A DNA stretch of 63,520 nt from Alphaproteobacteria bacterium. GTDB lineage: Bacteria > Pseudomonadota > Alphaproteobacteria > Rhizobiales > Aestuariivirgaceae. Shown piece after piece: positions 49,000-57,962 of the stretch. Below the pieces are notes generated by a model. That model saw only the letters and a list, made by a program, of their open reading frames with translations. It had not been told where the DNA came from and did no database searches. Where the stretch lies: contig JAHEFB010000108.1 in assembly GCA_024640405.1 (NCBI GenBank), forward strand, positions 1 through 63,520. The letters run 5' to 3'. The position numbers were made by a program, and so were the translations under genes. Position 1 is the first letter of the stretch, and every line of letters starts with the position of its first letter.

Positions 49000-51960
49000 A
49001 TGGACGCCCGCAGAAACGTCACCGCCCTTCTCGGGCCAACCAACACCGGCAAGACCCATCACGCCGTTGAGCGAATGCTGGCTCATCCCAGCGGCATGAT
49101 CGGCCTGCCGCTGCGCCTGCTGGCACGCGAAGTTTATGACCGGGTTGTCGCCAGCGCCGGTCAGATGTCTGTCGCGCTGGTTACTGGCGAGGAAAAGCAG
49201 ATCCCGCCTTCGCCGCGATACTGGGTGTGTACTGTTGAAGCCATGCCAAACGACATTCCGGTGTCATTCATGGCCATAGACGAAATCCAGCTCGCTGCGG
49301 ATACCGAACGCGGTCATGTTTTCACCGACCGGCTGTTGCATGCGCGCGGACTGAACGAAACCCTGCTGCTCGGGGCAGCGACCATCCAGCCGATGCTGGA
49401 GAAACTGCTGAAAGGCGTGAACTATGTCTCCCGCCCAAGGTTTTCCAAGCTCACCTTCGCCGGTCAGAAAAAGATAACCCGTCTGCCCAAACGCACCGCC
49501 ATCGTCGGGTTTTCCGCCGGCATGGTGTATTCCGTCGCAGAGTTGATACGCCGTCAGAAGGGCGGAGCCGCGGTGGTTCTGGGTGCATTGAGCCCGCGCA
49601 CTCGCAATGCACAGGTGGCACTGTATCAGTCAGGTGACGTGGATCATATCGTAGCTACCGATGCCATCGGCATGGGACTGAACATGGATGTCGACCATGT
49701 GGCATTCGCCGCGACACGAAAATTCGACGGCTTTCAGTTTCGCAATCTGACTGCCGCGGAAATGGGTCAGATTGCCGGCCGGGCCGGCCGCTACATGAAT
49801 GATGGAACGTTCGGTCTGACCGCCGACGCCGTCAGCATGGATGCAGAAACCATCGAACAGCTGGAAAATCACCGCTTTGAACCGCTGCGGGTTCTGCAAT
49901 GGCGCAACCGGAACCTGAATTTTACTTCGGTGGACCGCCTTCTGGGCTCGCTGAACGCCCTGCCCGGCCGCGAAGGCCTGACCCGCATCAGGCCTGGCGC
50001 GGACGTTGAAACACTGTCCCTCGTTGCGCGCGATCCCGGGATAATCGACCGCGCAACGGGGAAAGACAATGTCGAGTTGTTGTGGGAGACCTGCCAGTTG
50101 CCGGACTATCGCAACATCACCGGCGGCGAACATGCCAACCTTGTTGGTGCCATTTTCAGATACGTTGCTGACACCGGCCGCATCGACACACAATGGTTTG
50201 CCCGGCAGCTGGCGTATTGCGACAATACCAATGGCGATATAGATACCTTGTCAAATCGCATTGCCCATGTGCGGACCTGGACCTTCGTTGCCAACCGTCT
50301 GGACTGGCTGGATGACCCGGGCCACTGGCAGGAACTCACCCGGGCAATGGAAGACAGATTATCGGATGCCTTGCATGAAAGGCTGACCCAGCGGTTTATC
50401 GACCGGCGCACGAGCGTCCTGATGAAGCGGCTGCGTGAAAGGGAAGAGTTGATGTCGAGTGTCGATCAAGAAGGTGCCGTGCTGGTGGAAGGCGAGTATG
50501 CCGGCCGCATTGAAGGCCTGCGGTTCATTGCCGAACCTGCCAGCGGTGAACACTCCAAGGTGCTGATTGCCGCTGCCTTGCAGACGGTGGCCGAAACACT
50601 GGTCGGGCGGGCGCAGTCTCTGGTCGCCGCACCGGACCCGGATTTAAGTGTTGATGCAGCCGGAAACATTATCTGGAAATCACATGCGGTCGGCCGTCTG
50701 ACGGGCAGTGAAAATCTGTTGAAGCCGCGCGTGGAAACGCTGGCTGACGAACAATTGTCCGGACCGGACCGCGATGCAGTTCAGTTGCGCCTGTCCAAAT
50801 TTGTGTCCCGCCACATAGCAGGCCTGTTGGCGCCTCTGGTTTCACTTGGTGAAGCAGAAGAACTGACCGGGATTGCCCGCGGCGTCGCTTTTCAGATCAT
50901 TGAGGCGCTTGGCGTATTGCCGCGAGACAGGGTCGCCAGCGAGGTCAAATCGCTTGATCAGGACGAACGCGCCTTGTTGCGCAAGCACGGCGTGCGGTTC
51001 GGCGCTTTTCATATCTTTGTGCCGACCATACTGAAACCCGCGCCGACCTCGCTGCGGTTACTGTTGTGGGCGCTGCATGATGCCGACAAACGGGGCCTGG
51101 ACGCGTCTGGGTTGCCGGAATTCATGCCGCAACAGGGATTGACGTCGGTTCCGTTCGACAGGTCGACACCACGCGGGTTTTATCAGGTTGTGGGATTTCG
51201 GGTGTGCGGCGAGCGAGCCGTGCGCGTCGACATGCTGGAAAGACTGGGCGACATGATCCGCACCCGCGTGTTCTGGCGGGCTCAACGCGAAGGCGAAGAA
51301 CGCCCCGACGGTTCCGTGGACGGAGGCGGGTTCACGGTTGTCCCGGACATGATGTCCCTGGTGGGGTGTTCAGGTGATGAGTTTTCATCAATTCTGAAAT
51401 CGCTCGGCTTTTCTGCACAAAAGCGCAAAGCGCCTGAAAAACCGCAACCGGAGCAAACTCCGGTTGACGTTTCCGCAGAGCAACCTGCCGACGCACCTTC
51501 CGAAACAGCCCCGGCAGAGACGGCTCCTGAAACAGCCGTTGCAGACGCTTCCGGTCAGGTTGAGCCGACCGAGACACCGGCCGAAGCACCGGCCCGGGGC
51601 GAACCTTCAGATACTGCGGCAGCAGCTCCTGTGCCTGACCCGGTGGCCGCCGCGACTGAAACCGATGCATCTGAAACAGGCGCGACAGCAAATCCAGAAC
51701 CGGCAGAACCTGAAATGATCGACGTCTGGTGGCCCAAGGACACAGGCCCGTTCCGCCAGCACCGGCAGCAGCCGGCCAACCGGCCAAAAGGCGCCAGGGG
51801 CAATACCGGCAAGCCGGATCGCAGCCGCTACAAGAAGGGTTCCGATCCCAAAAAGTCTTCAGGTCCGCGCAAGCCGCCGCATCGCAAGGAAAAGCCGATC
51901 GATCCAAACAGCCCGTTTGCCGTACTGGGCCAACTGAAGCAGGGGCTGACCAAGAAGTAG
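49000..51960 (+). CDS. SUV3-like superfamily 2 helicase
   Basis: A 986-residue helicase resembling mitochondrial SUV3, an RNA helicase of the degradosome. Motifs: I LLGPTNTGKTHHAVERM, II AIDEIQLAADTERGH, and the C-terminal domain with IVATDAIGMGLNMDVDHVAF and MGQIAGRAGRYMNDG. A long central part continues in SUV3-like style. The last 150 residues are low-complexity (Glu/Pro/Ala-rich with KPQPEQTPVD, ending in a basic RYKKGSDPKKSSGPRK tail) and probably disordered, suited to binding RNA or partners. It lies 1 bp upstream of an S4 RNA-binding gene, which supports an RNA role. Confidence 0.92.
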   Translation: MDARRNVTALLGPTNTGKTHHAVERMLAHPSGMIGLPLRLLAREVYDRVVASAGQMSVALVTGEEKQIPPSPRYWVCTVEAMPNDIPVSFMAIDEIQLAADTERGHVFTDRLLHARGLNETLLLGAATIQPMLEKLLKGVNYVSRPRFSKLTFAGQKKITRLPKRTAIVGFSAGMVYSVAELIRRQKGGAAVVLGALSPRTRNAQVALYQSGDVDHIVATDAIGMGLNMDVDHVAFAATRKFDGFQFRNLTAAEMGQIAGRAGRYMNDGTFGLTADAVSMDAETIEQLENHRFEPLRVLQWRNRNLNFTSVDRLLGSLNALPGREGLTRIRPGADVETLSLVARDPGIIDRATGKDNVELLWETCQLPDYRNITGGEHANLVGAIFRYVADTGRIDTQWFARQLAYCDNTNGDIDTLSNRIAHVRTWTFVANRLDWLDDPGHWQELTRAMEDRLSDALHERLTQRFIDRRTSVLMKRLREREELMSSVDQEGAVLVEGEYAGRIEGLRFIAEPASGEHSKVLIAAALQTVAETLVGRAQSLVAAPDPDLSVDAAGNIIWKSHAVGRLTGSENLLKPRVETLADEQLSGPDRDAVQLRLSKFVSRHIAGLLAPLVSLGEAEELTGIARGVAFQIIEALGVLPRDRVASEVKSLDQDERALLRKHGVRFGAFHIFVPTILKPAPTSLRLLLWALHDADKRGLDASGLPEFMPQQGLTSVPFDRSTPRGFYQVVGFRVCGERAVRVDMLERLGDMIRTRVFWRAQREGEERPDGSVDGGGFTVVPDMMSLVGCSGDEFSSILKSLGFSAQKRKAPEKPQPEQTPVDVSAEQPADAPSETAPAETAPETAVADASGQVEPTETPAEAPARGEPSDTAAAAPVPDPVAAATETDASETGATANPEPAEPEMIDVWWPKDTGPFRQHRQQPANRPKGARGNTGKPDRSRYKKGSDPKKSSGPRKPPHRKEKPIDPNSPFAVLGQLKQGLTKK

Positions 51961-51961
51961 C

Positions 51962-52285
51962 ATGCCGGACGTAACCGACAGGGCAGTTCAACGGGCCGAT
52001 CAGTGGTTGTGGTTTGCCCGGTTCGTCAAGACCCGCGCCCTCGCCCAACGTCTGATTGTCAAAGGCAAGGTCCGGGTCAACCGCAGCAAGATCACCAAGC
52101 CGGCGCATACCGTGTCACCCGGCGATATCGTCAGCTTCATGGCACATGATCACATAAAAGTGGTCGAGGTGCTGGCCATCGGCACCCGCAGGGGCCCCGC
52201 TGCAGAAGCTCGACTGCTGTATTCCGAGATAAATCTGGATCCGGACACATCGTCAGGACCAGCCAGTCCGTCACGCTATGCCTGA
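51962..52285 (+). CDS. S4-domain RNA-binding protein (Hsp15/HslR-like)
   Basis: A 107-residue protein that is almost entirely one S4 domain: QRADQWLWFARFVKTRALAQ, KGKVRVNRSKITKPAHTVSP and IVSFMAHDHIKVVEVLAIGT. It resembles Hsp15, which binds free 50S subunits carrying stalled peptidyl-tRNA. The ATG lies 1 bp after the helicase stop codon (TAGCATG), so the two genes are co-transcribed. Confidence 0.9.
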   Translation: MPDVTDRAVQRADQWLWFARFVKTRALAQRLIVKGKVRVNRSKITKPAHTVSPGDIVSFMAHDHIKVVEVLAIGTRRGPAAEARLLYSEINLDPDTSSGPASPSRYA

Positions 52286-52381
52286 TCTGCACATAAGTGA
52301 GCTTGACGGCTCGCCAAGAAAATGCAAGTTCAGCGGCAATTCCCTCACAAAGACAACTATCGAAATTTTGAGAGCCTGCAC

Positions 52382-52720
52382 ATGACCTATATTGTCATCG
52401 AGAACTGCATCAAGTGCAAATACATGGACTGCGTGGAGGTCTGTCCGGTGGACTGTTTCTACGAAGGCGAAAATATGCTCGTCATCCATCCGGACGAATG
52501 CATTGACTGCGGCGTGTGCGAACCCGAATGCCCTGCAGAGGCTATCAAGCCGGACACCGAACCAAATCTCGACAAGTGGCTTGAAATCAACACCAGGTTT
52601 GCCGACATCTGGCCCAACATCACGCAAAGCCGCGACCAGCCTGCCGACGCCGAAAAGCACGATGGCGAAGAGGGTAAATTCGAGAAGTACTTCTCCGAGG
52701 AACCCGGCGAGGGCGATTGA
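52382..52720 (+). CDS. fdxA: Seven-iron ferredoxin FdxA
   Basis: A 112-residue electron carrier with a 3Fe-4S and a 4Fe-4S cluster. Cysteines are at 9, 12, 17, 21 and 25 ([18 protein letters not shown]) and at 40, 43, 46 and 50 ([13 protein letters not shown]), the pattern of the Azotobacter FdI type. The C-terminal extension ends [14 protein letters not shown] 52382 is used; the frame is open to 52322. It is separated from the S4 gene by about 95 bp and followed by a terminator. Confidence 0.95.
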   Translation: MTYIVIENCIKCKYMDCVEVCPVDCFYEGENMLVIHPDECIDCGVCEPECPAEAIKPDTEPNLDKWLEINTRFADIWPNITQSRDQPADAEKHDGEEGKFEKYFSEEPGEGD

Positions 52721-52907
52721 GGCGATTGCAGCCAAGCTGCCTTGCCCAAAACCTTACGTTAAGGCGCGTTAACCATTTCTTTACACTTTCGCTGGATTCG
52801 AAGAAATCCGGCAATTGGATGGTAGAGAGAGGCTTTAACAAGAGGTAAATTTGTGTTATAAGCCTTGGTAATGACATGAAATAAACAGCAAAGCATTGAT
52901 GCCCGGG

Positions 52908-52930
52908 TCCGAAAGGCTCGGAATTTTTTT
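52908..52930 (+). terminator. Intrinsic terminator between fdxA and carD
   Basis: TCCGA (52908-52912) and TCGGA (52918-52922) form a stem with a five-base loop, followed by a run of seven T (52924-52930). It lies about 190 bp after the fdxA stop and 270 bp before carD. Confidence 0.55.
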
Positions 52931-53067
52931 CGCCTGATCCAGTATTGAAACGAAAGACAGCAATTCAATCAGACCTGACATGCCCGAACATGAGGCGTAA
53001 TGCGGGTAAAACCTGAAACTGCATATCTAACCGTATCAAGATAAACTGGCCATCAGATCGCACCCCT

Positions 53068-53136
53068 CCACCAGCAAGGGTGGTTATGCCTTCCGGGCAG
53101 GAAGGTGAACCTGGTTGACGCCTGACGGCAACAGGC
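53068..53136 (+). promoter_or_regulatory. Three consecutive hairpins in the carD upstream region
   Basis: Three perfect stems follow one another: CCACC/GGTGG (53068-53083), CCTTCC/GGAAGG (53089-53105) and GCCTG/CAGGC (53120-53136). The last ends 64 bp before the carD start codon. They could form a structured leader that affects carD translation or mRNA stability. The remainder of the 52721-53200 gap holds no gene that I recognise. Confidence 0.45.
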
Positions 53137-53200
53137 AGGATGCGGCGAAATGGGTTTTGCTGAACGACAGGTTGAACAGGCGAGTTACAAGGGAAAAACA

Positions 53201-53770
53201 ATGGCTACTGAAAAAAAGACGGCTTCACGCAAGCTCAAGTACAAGATTGGTGAGTTTGTGGTGTACCCGGCCCATGGCGTTGGCAGGATCGTGGCTCTTG
53301 AAGAGCAGGAAATTGCCGGAGCCAAGCTCGAATTGTTCGTGATCGATTTCGAAAAGGACAAGATGCGTCTGCGTGTACCGCTCAACAAGTGCGACAGCGT
53401 CGGCATGCGCAAGCTGTCGGACAAGAACATGGCCGAAGATGCCATGAAAGTCTTGACCGGCAAGGCCCGTGTCAAGCGCACCATGTGGTCGCGCCGCGCC
53501 CAGGAATATGAAGCCAAGATCAACTCCGGCGATCTGATTTCGGTGGCTGAGGTCGTCCGCGACCTGTACCGCTCCGACCGTCAGCCGGAACAGTCCTACT
53601 CCGAGCGTCAGCTGTATGAATCGGCTCTTGACCGCATGGCCCGTGAAATTGCCTGCGTGAAGAAGCTGGATGATGCAGGCGCAGTCAGTGAAATTGAAGC
53701 CGTGCTGGAAAAGTCTTCGCATCGCGGTGAAAAGGCTGCTGCTGCTGGCGCGGAAGAAAAAGCCGCGTAA
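53201..53770 (+). CDS. CarD family transcriptional regulator
   Basis: A 189-residue CarD/CdnL-type protein that binds RNA polymerase and stabilises open promoter complexes, important for rRNA and growth genes. The Tudor-like RNA-polymerase-interacting domain is at the N-terminus (KIGEFVVYPAHGVGRIVALE, DKMRLRVPLNKCDSVGMR). The helical DNA-contacting part follows (TMWSRRAQEYEAKINSGD, LYRSDRQPEQSYSERQLYES). ATG 53201 with AAGGGA upstream is preferred over the frame start at 53150. Confidence 0.95.
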   Translation: MATEKKTASRKLKYKIGEFVVYPAHGVGRIVALEEQEIAGAKLELFVIDFEKDKMRLRVPLNKCDSVGMRKLSDKNMAEDAMKVLTGKARVKRTMWSRRAQEYEAKINSGDLISVAEVVRDLYRSDRQPEQSYSERQLYESALDRMAREIACVKKLDDAGAVSEIEAVLEKSSHRGEKAAAAGAEEKAA

Positions 53771-53835
53771 AAACAGCTGCAGGACTGTTCAGACCCGATC
53801 AAACGTCTGCAAGCAGTCTGGCTTAGCGAATTTCG

Positions 53836-53872
53836 CACCCCCGCCCGAGGCCGCCTCCGGCGGGGTGTTTTT
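53836..53872 (+). terminator. Intrinsic terminator after carD
   Basis: CACCCCCGCC (53836-53845) pairs with GGCGGGGTG (53859-53867) with one bulged C and is followed by TTTTT (53868-53872). It lies about 65 bp after the carD stop codon, before the tRNA gene. Confidence 0.85.
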
Positions 53873-53946
53873 GATAGCCTATGGCCGATTTCAGGTTTGA
53901 GTAGGTCGCCCAAAAGGCGTTATAAGGCAAATCACGCGTCAGCAAT

Positions 53947-54023
53947 GGTCCCGTAGCTCAGCTGGATAGAGCACCAGATTCCTAATCTGGGGGTCACAGG
54001 TTCGAATCCTGTCGGGATCACCA
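53947..54023 (+). tRNA. tRNA-Arg (anticodon CCU)
   Basis: A complete 77-nt cloverleaf with encoded CCA. The acceptor arms are GGTCCCG (53947-53953) and CGGGATC (54013-54019), with one G-U pair. The anticodon stem is CCAGA/TCTGG with loop TTCCTAA, giving anticodon CCT, which reads AGG. The T arm is ACAGG-TTCGAAT-CCTGT and the CCA is at 54021-54023. This tRNA is a common integration target for islands and prophages; an AlpA-like gene follows within 250 bp. Confidence 0.97.
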
Positions 54024-54263
54024 TTAAATCAATACCTTAACAGAACCATGTTATCGTCAAATAAGAAAAGGTAGCATATAGGTAGCAAAATGTTTGACGC
54101 TTAAGAGTGATCAAATAAGTTGCCACCCGTCTTTATTGAGAGTCTTCCTTCGAGCTTTCTGGCACTTTCCAAATCTTCCTAGCTGATGCTAGCCTCAACT
54201 TGTCCCAAGGGAATTTGTCAAACCTGGGCATCTCGAGATGCTCCCAAATCGGGAGAAATCGAG

Positions 54264-54443
54264 ATGAGGATCTTGTCAAAACGGCAATTGAAGGAGCTTG
54301 TTCTGTATTCACCACAACACGTCGCTCGTCTGGAGGCGGCAGGCCAATTCCCCAAGCGGGTACAGCTGGGCCCCAACAGAGTGGGATGGATTGAGGATGA
54401 AATACTGGAGTGGCTCAAACTGCGAATTGACCGTCGAGTCTGA
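54264..54443 (+). CDS. AlpA-like helix-turn-helix regulator (phage/island type)
   Basis: A 59-residue protein resembling the AlpA / MerR-like excisionase family. It reads RILSKRQLKELVLYSPQHVA, followed by AAGQFPKRVQLGPNRVGW and EILEWLKLRIDRRV; the FPKRVQLGPNRVGWIEDEI segment is the family signature. Such proteins activate integrases or act as recombination directionality factors. GGAG lies about 10 bp upstream of ATG 54264. No integrase is visible in the window. Its place just after the tRNA suggests a trace of an integrated element. Confidence 0.75.
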   Translation: MRILSKRQLKELVLYSPQHVARLEAAGQFPKRVQLGPNRVGWIEDEILEWLKLRIDRRV

Positions 54444-54546
54444 CCTGCACGACACTCCTGCATAGGAGCAGAGGCGGCTTGGGTGCACACCAGGTCGCCT
54501 CTTTCGTCAAGAGTTCGAGGCAGGTCCCCCATGCTAGAATTAGTTT

Positions 54547-54696
54547 ATGATGAAAGACGAATTAACCGTGGACGATTATGCGCCGCCCCTGTCTGAGAGC
54601 GAGTTGGTTTGGGAGCCCGTGGCTCAAGCCCCTATCATCGCCACTTGGCCACGTATTGTGTCAGAGTTCGAGCAGCTCAAAACAATCGAGTGGTGA
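54547..54696 (+). CDS. Short hypothetical ORF (49 aa)
   Basis: A 49-residue acidic frame (MMKDELTVDDYAPPLSESEL, later IVSEFEQLKTIEW) following the AlpA-like gene. It has regular-looking codons but no recognisable family or strong binding site. It may be a small island gene or chance. The 247 bp after it, up to the end of lacI, contain no gene I can support. Confidence 0.35.
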   Translation: MMKDELTVDDYAPPLSESELVWEPVAQAPIIATWPRIVSEFEQLKTIEW

Positions 54697-54943
54697 TTGA
54701 CAAACACGCGTACCGCGCATCAGAGCGCCACCTGAAGAGGCAACATCTTGTCGCGGAGTCCACGAACAGTATTCTTTCTCACGATTGCTGGTCACCTGGG
54801 TCAGTTGTTTGCTGCACTGCCTGAAATGGCGGAGATGGGCGGAATCCGGACTTTCGCGGCGGAAACAATGAATGTCCGCACTGTGAAAAGGCGCGACCAG
54901 TCACAGCATTTCATTGGTTACCGGGAAATTCGACCGCTCCGGT

Positions 54944-56011
54944 CTATGCTGTGCCCCTATCAACCGGCGGCGGAGCGGAAGATCCCCGTAGTATCAACTC
55001 CACTTCGACAGGATTGTGCGGTGACACAGTTTCACCGCTCAAGTTTCCAAGAATGTAAGCCGCTGCCGCTATCCCCATTTCTTCGGCTGGTACGTCGATT
55101 GTTGTCAGGGGTGGATTAGAGTGCATCGAGAACTCGAGATTGTCGAAGCCAACGATGGAGATATCATCCGGTACCTTGAAACCACGTGCATTGCACTCCA
55201 CGAGCGCGCCGAGGGCTAGAACGTCATTGCCACAAACGATCGCGGTCGGTTCCGGATCATTACGCGACAGCAATAGAGCGCAAGCCTTGCGGCCATCGGA
55301 TATGGAATAGGGACACTCAGCAATCATAGATTCTCGCAAATCAATTGAGTTGCGCAAAAGTTCCAATTTAATTCCTTTGAGACGCTCCATTGTTCGATCA
55401 TTGTCTTCGGTCAACCCACTTATGACTCCAATGTTTCTATGACCGAGATGCACCAAGTGTTGCGTAAGTTTCGCCGCGGCGGCTGCATTGTCGAAACCGA
55501 CTGTGGGATGCGGACTTCTGGGACTAGAGACATACGTGCATACGTGTGGCACATCGAACTGATCCAGTATGTCATTAAGTTTTGGTCGGTGAATGTCTCC
55601 GACGAGCATCAATGCTTCCGCGCCTCGTTCCAGAAGTAGCCTGGCTTCTTTCACCTCTGTATCAAGGTTGTAATCATAAGTCGCAATCAAGGTGGAGATC
55701 CCCGCTTCGGAGAACTTCGAGTGCGCTGCACCCACCATTCGAGCATATAACGCATAATCGAGTGTTGGTATCAGTACACCAACCATGTTTGAGCGCTGCG
55801 ATCGCAAAGCTCGCGCAGCATAATTACGAACATAGCCAAGTTCCTGCAATGCGTTCTCGATGCGCGCGCGTTTCTCCAATGACACCTTTTCTGGATTATT
55901 GAGCACACGAGACACCGTCGCAGGCGCGCAGCCGGCGAGCCTTGCGACATCCGTCAATCGCACCCGAGAAGTGGATTCTTGCAATCGATTTCCAGCTTTC
56001 AATATCGTCAT
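54944..56011 (-). CDS. LacI family transcriptional regulator
   Basis: A 355-residue regulator with the LacI-type HTH (RLTDVARLAGCAPATVSRVL and the hinge NYAARALRSQRSNMVGVLIP). The periplasmic-binding-protein-like effector domain includes LVHLGHRNIGVISG, DGRKACALLLSR, AIVCGNDVLALGAL and DISIVGFDNLEFSMHSNPPL. It is closest in style to the GntR/gluconate branch. Divergent from the TRAP-uronate operon, it is the probable repressor of that operon, relieved by a uronate or an aldarate intermediate. ATG 56011 is used; its binding site is weak. Confidence 0.93.
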   Translation of the reverse strand: MTILKAGNRLQESTSRVRLTDVARLAGCAPATVSRVLNNPEKVSLEKRARIENALQELGYVRNYAARALRSQRSNMVGVLIPTLDYALYARMVGAAHSKFSEAGISTLIATYDYNLDTEVKEARLLLERGAEALMLVGDIHRPKLNDILDQFDVPHVCTYVSSPRSPHPTVGFDNAAAAAKLTQHLVHLGHRNIGVISGLTEDNDRTMERLKGIKLELLRNSIDLRESMIAECPYSISDGRKACALLLSRNDPEPTAIVCGNDVLALGALVECNARGFKVPDDISIVGFDNLEFSMHSNPPLTTIDVPAEEMGIAAAAYILGNLSGETVSPHNPVEVELILRGSSAPPPVDRGTA

Positions 56012-56091
56012 ACTTATTTCTAAACCTATAAGTCTCACAATATCAGGTGTTTGCGTGGATGAATAGAAAGATGTTGACTCACAGGGTGAAA

Positions 56092-56115
56092 TATTATGAA
56101 ATCGATTTCATAATA
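56092..56115. promoter_or_regulatory. Perfect 24-nt palindrome, probable LacI-type operator
   Basis: The half-site TATTATGAAATC is followed by its exact complement, giving a symmetrical site with a central CG, as in LacI/GalR operators. It lies between the divergent lacI and dctQ genes, 81 and 43 bp from their start codons. A related half-matching site (AATCGATTTC, 55983-55992) lies inside the first codons of lacI, about 117 bp away centre to centre. Confidence 0.8.
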
Positions 56116-56158
56116 ATAATACGTGCTTCCGCAGAGAGGCAGTAGGGAGGTGCCTGCA

Positions 56159-56653
56159 ATGCAAACTAGGCAGCATTCGGTTGTGCTCAATGCACTGCTG
56201 AATTTCGCAAAGTACGCAATTATTTCGATTTCCGTCGTGATGGTGATCGTCACGCTGGCGCAGGTCGTTTTCCGATATGTGATCGCGGCACCGCTTCCCT
56301 GGTCGGAAGAGTTGGCGCGTTATTGCTTTGTCTGGATCGTTTTTTTAGGGGGAGCGCTCGGATTGTCCCGCGGCATTCACTTGGGCGTCGATTTGTTCGT
56401 CAACACGTTGCCAGACCCGGTACGGCGAGGTCTTGATGCGCTGATCAACGCGCTGATCGCCGGTTTTGCAGCTACGGTAATTTACGCAAGCTACCCGGTC
56501 ATCAACATGAACATGTTCCAACGTTCCCCTGCGCTTGGCGTGCAGATGTCCTGGATCTACATCGCCATACCGATCTCAATGGGCTTGATCTTCCTGATAT
56601 GTGCCGAACGCATATTCAGATACCTCTTTTCCGGCCATGGGCAGAGGGACTGA
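56159..56653 (+). CDS. dctQ: TRAP transporter small permease (DctQ)
   Basis: The four-helix small membrane subunit of a TRAP transporter, 164 residues. The first helix (NFAKYAIISISVVMVIVTLA) leads to the DctQ motif PLPWSEELARYCFVWIVFLG and then SRGIHLGVDLFV. It helps the large subunit and binding protein to import organic anions with sodium. GGGAGG lies 9 bp before ATG 56159; the frame is open to 56123. It is the first gene of the operon after the operator and is followed by dctM 6 bp later. Confidence 0.92.
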   Translation: MQTRQHSVVLNALLNFAKYAIISISVVMVIVTLAQVVFRYVIAAPLPWSEELARYCFVWIVFLGGALGLSRGIHLGVDLFVNTLPDPVRRGLDALINALIAGFAATVIYASYPVINMNMFQRSPALGVQMSWIYIAIPISMGLIFLICAERIFRYLFSGHGQRD

Positions 56654-56659
56654 TCATCA

Positions 56660-57937
56660 ATGCTTACAGTCCTCTTCCTGACATTCTTGGTCCTCCTGCT
56701 GATCAACATGCCGATCGCCTTTGCACTTGGCATCGCGGCAGCAACGACACTCTTGGTGGACGACACCTTGCCGATCAACAGCATCGTGACGCGGGCGTTT
56801 GTCGGTGTGGACTCCTTTACCCTTCTCGCCATTCCTTTCTTCATTATCGCCGGCGAACTGATGAATGCCTGCGGCATAACCGAACGCATCGTTGCCTTTG
56901 CACGGTCGCTGGTCGGTTTCATTCGCGGCGGCCTTGCGCATGTGTCGATCGTCTCAAGTATGTTTTTCGCCGGTATATCGGGATCGGCAACCGCCGATGC
57001 GTCCGCGCTCGGCTCGATGATCATTCCAGCGATGAAGAAGAACGGCTTTGATGCAGATTATGCCGTCGCGGTAAATGCCTCTTCCAGCGCCATAGGCCCG
57101 ATCATCCCGCCGAGCATTATGATGGTCATTTACGGATCGATTGCAAATGTCTCGATCGCACAGCTCTTTCTGGGCGGTTTTGTCCCGGGGCTGGTTATGG
57201 GCCTGGGGCTGATGGGCGTGGCCTATTACATCGCCAAGAAGCGCAACTACCCCGCACCGCCCCGCAGCGAGCTGCCGCCGATTCTTGCTTCGTTGAGAGA
57301 CGCTGGCTGGGCGCTGGCGATGCCAGCGATCATTTTGGGCGGGATCTTCTCCGGCGTCTTCACTGCGACCGAAGCCGGGGTTGTAGCTGTCGCCTACGCT
57401 GCCCTTGTCGGCACCTTCGTCTACAAGACACTCACCTTCAAACTGGTCGCCGAGCTTCTGATCAATGCCGCGGTCACCACCGCAGCTGCGATGTTCCTGA
57501 TTGCCATGGCCACATCCTTTGCCTGGCTGCTGGCCTGGGCAGGATTTGGTGCGGCCGTACTTGAAGTCCTTGGCGGCATTTCAAGCGATCCCACAATCGC
57601 GCTTCTGCTGATAGTCCTGTTCATCTTGATTCTCGGACTATTCATCGAAGGTATTCCGATCCTGATCATTTTCACGCCAGTGCTGCTGCCGGTCATACTG
57701 GGTCTGGGTATAGATCCTGTGTTCTTTGGCGTGATCATGGTCATGTCTGTGGTTATCGGATCGGTTACGCCGCCGGTCGGTATCCTGACCTATATCTCAT
57801 GCTCCATTGGCGGCATCACGATATCGCAAGCGATGCGGGGGCTGCTGCCGTTCTGCGCGGTGCTGATCGCAGTCCTTCTGATCTGCGCGATCTTCCCCGC
57901 AATCATCATGACAATACCGAACCTCTTCGGGAACTGA
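56660..57937 (+). CDS. dctM: TRAP transporter large permease (DctM)
   Basis: The 425-residue channel subunit of the transporter, with about twelve hydrophobic segments. Family features are INMPIAFALGIAAA, AIPFFIIAGELMNACGITER, SGSATADASALGSMIIPAMK, IGPIIPPSIMMVIYG and VIGSVTPPVGILTYI. It couples sodium movement to uptake of the substrate delivered by DctP. It sits directly behind dctQ and before the M24 gene, in one operon. Confidence 0.96.
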   Translation: MLTVLFLTFLVLLLINMPIAFALGIAAATTLLVDDTLPINSIVTRAFVGVDSFTLLAIPFFIIAGELMNACGITERIVAFARSLVGFIRGGLAHVSIVSSMFFAGISGSATADASALGSMIIPAMKKNGFDADYAVAVNASSSAIGPIIPPSIMMVIYGSIANVSIAQLFLGGFVPGLVMGLGLMGVAYYIAKKRNYPAPPRSELPPILASLRDAGWALAMPAIILGGIFSGVFTATEAGVVAVAYAALVGTFVYKTLTFKLVAELLINAAVTTAAAMFLIAMATSFAWLLAWAGFGAAVLEVLGGISSDPTIALLLIVLFILILGLFIEGIPILIIFTPVLLPVILGLGIDPVFFGVIMVMSVVIGSVTPPVGILTYISCSIGGITISQAMRGLLPFCAVLIAVLLICAIFPAIIMTIPNLFGN

Positions 57938-57962
57938 CGAATCCACCAAAAGGAAACCCGCC

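Noticed and set aside
54748..55119. 123-codon plus-strand frame after the tRNA
   Set aside because: Overlaps the 3' part of lacI in the opposite direction; composition is that of a shadow frame.
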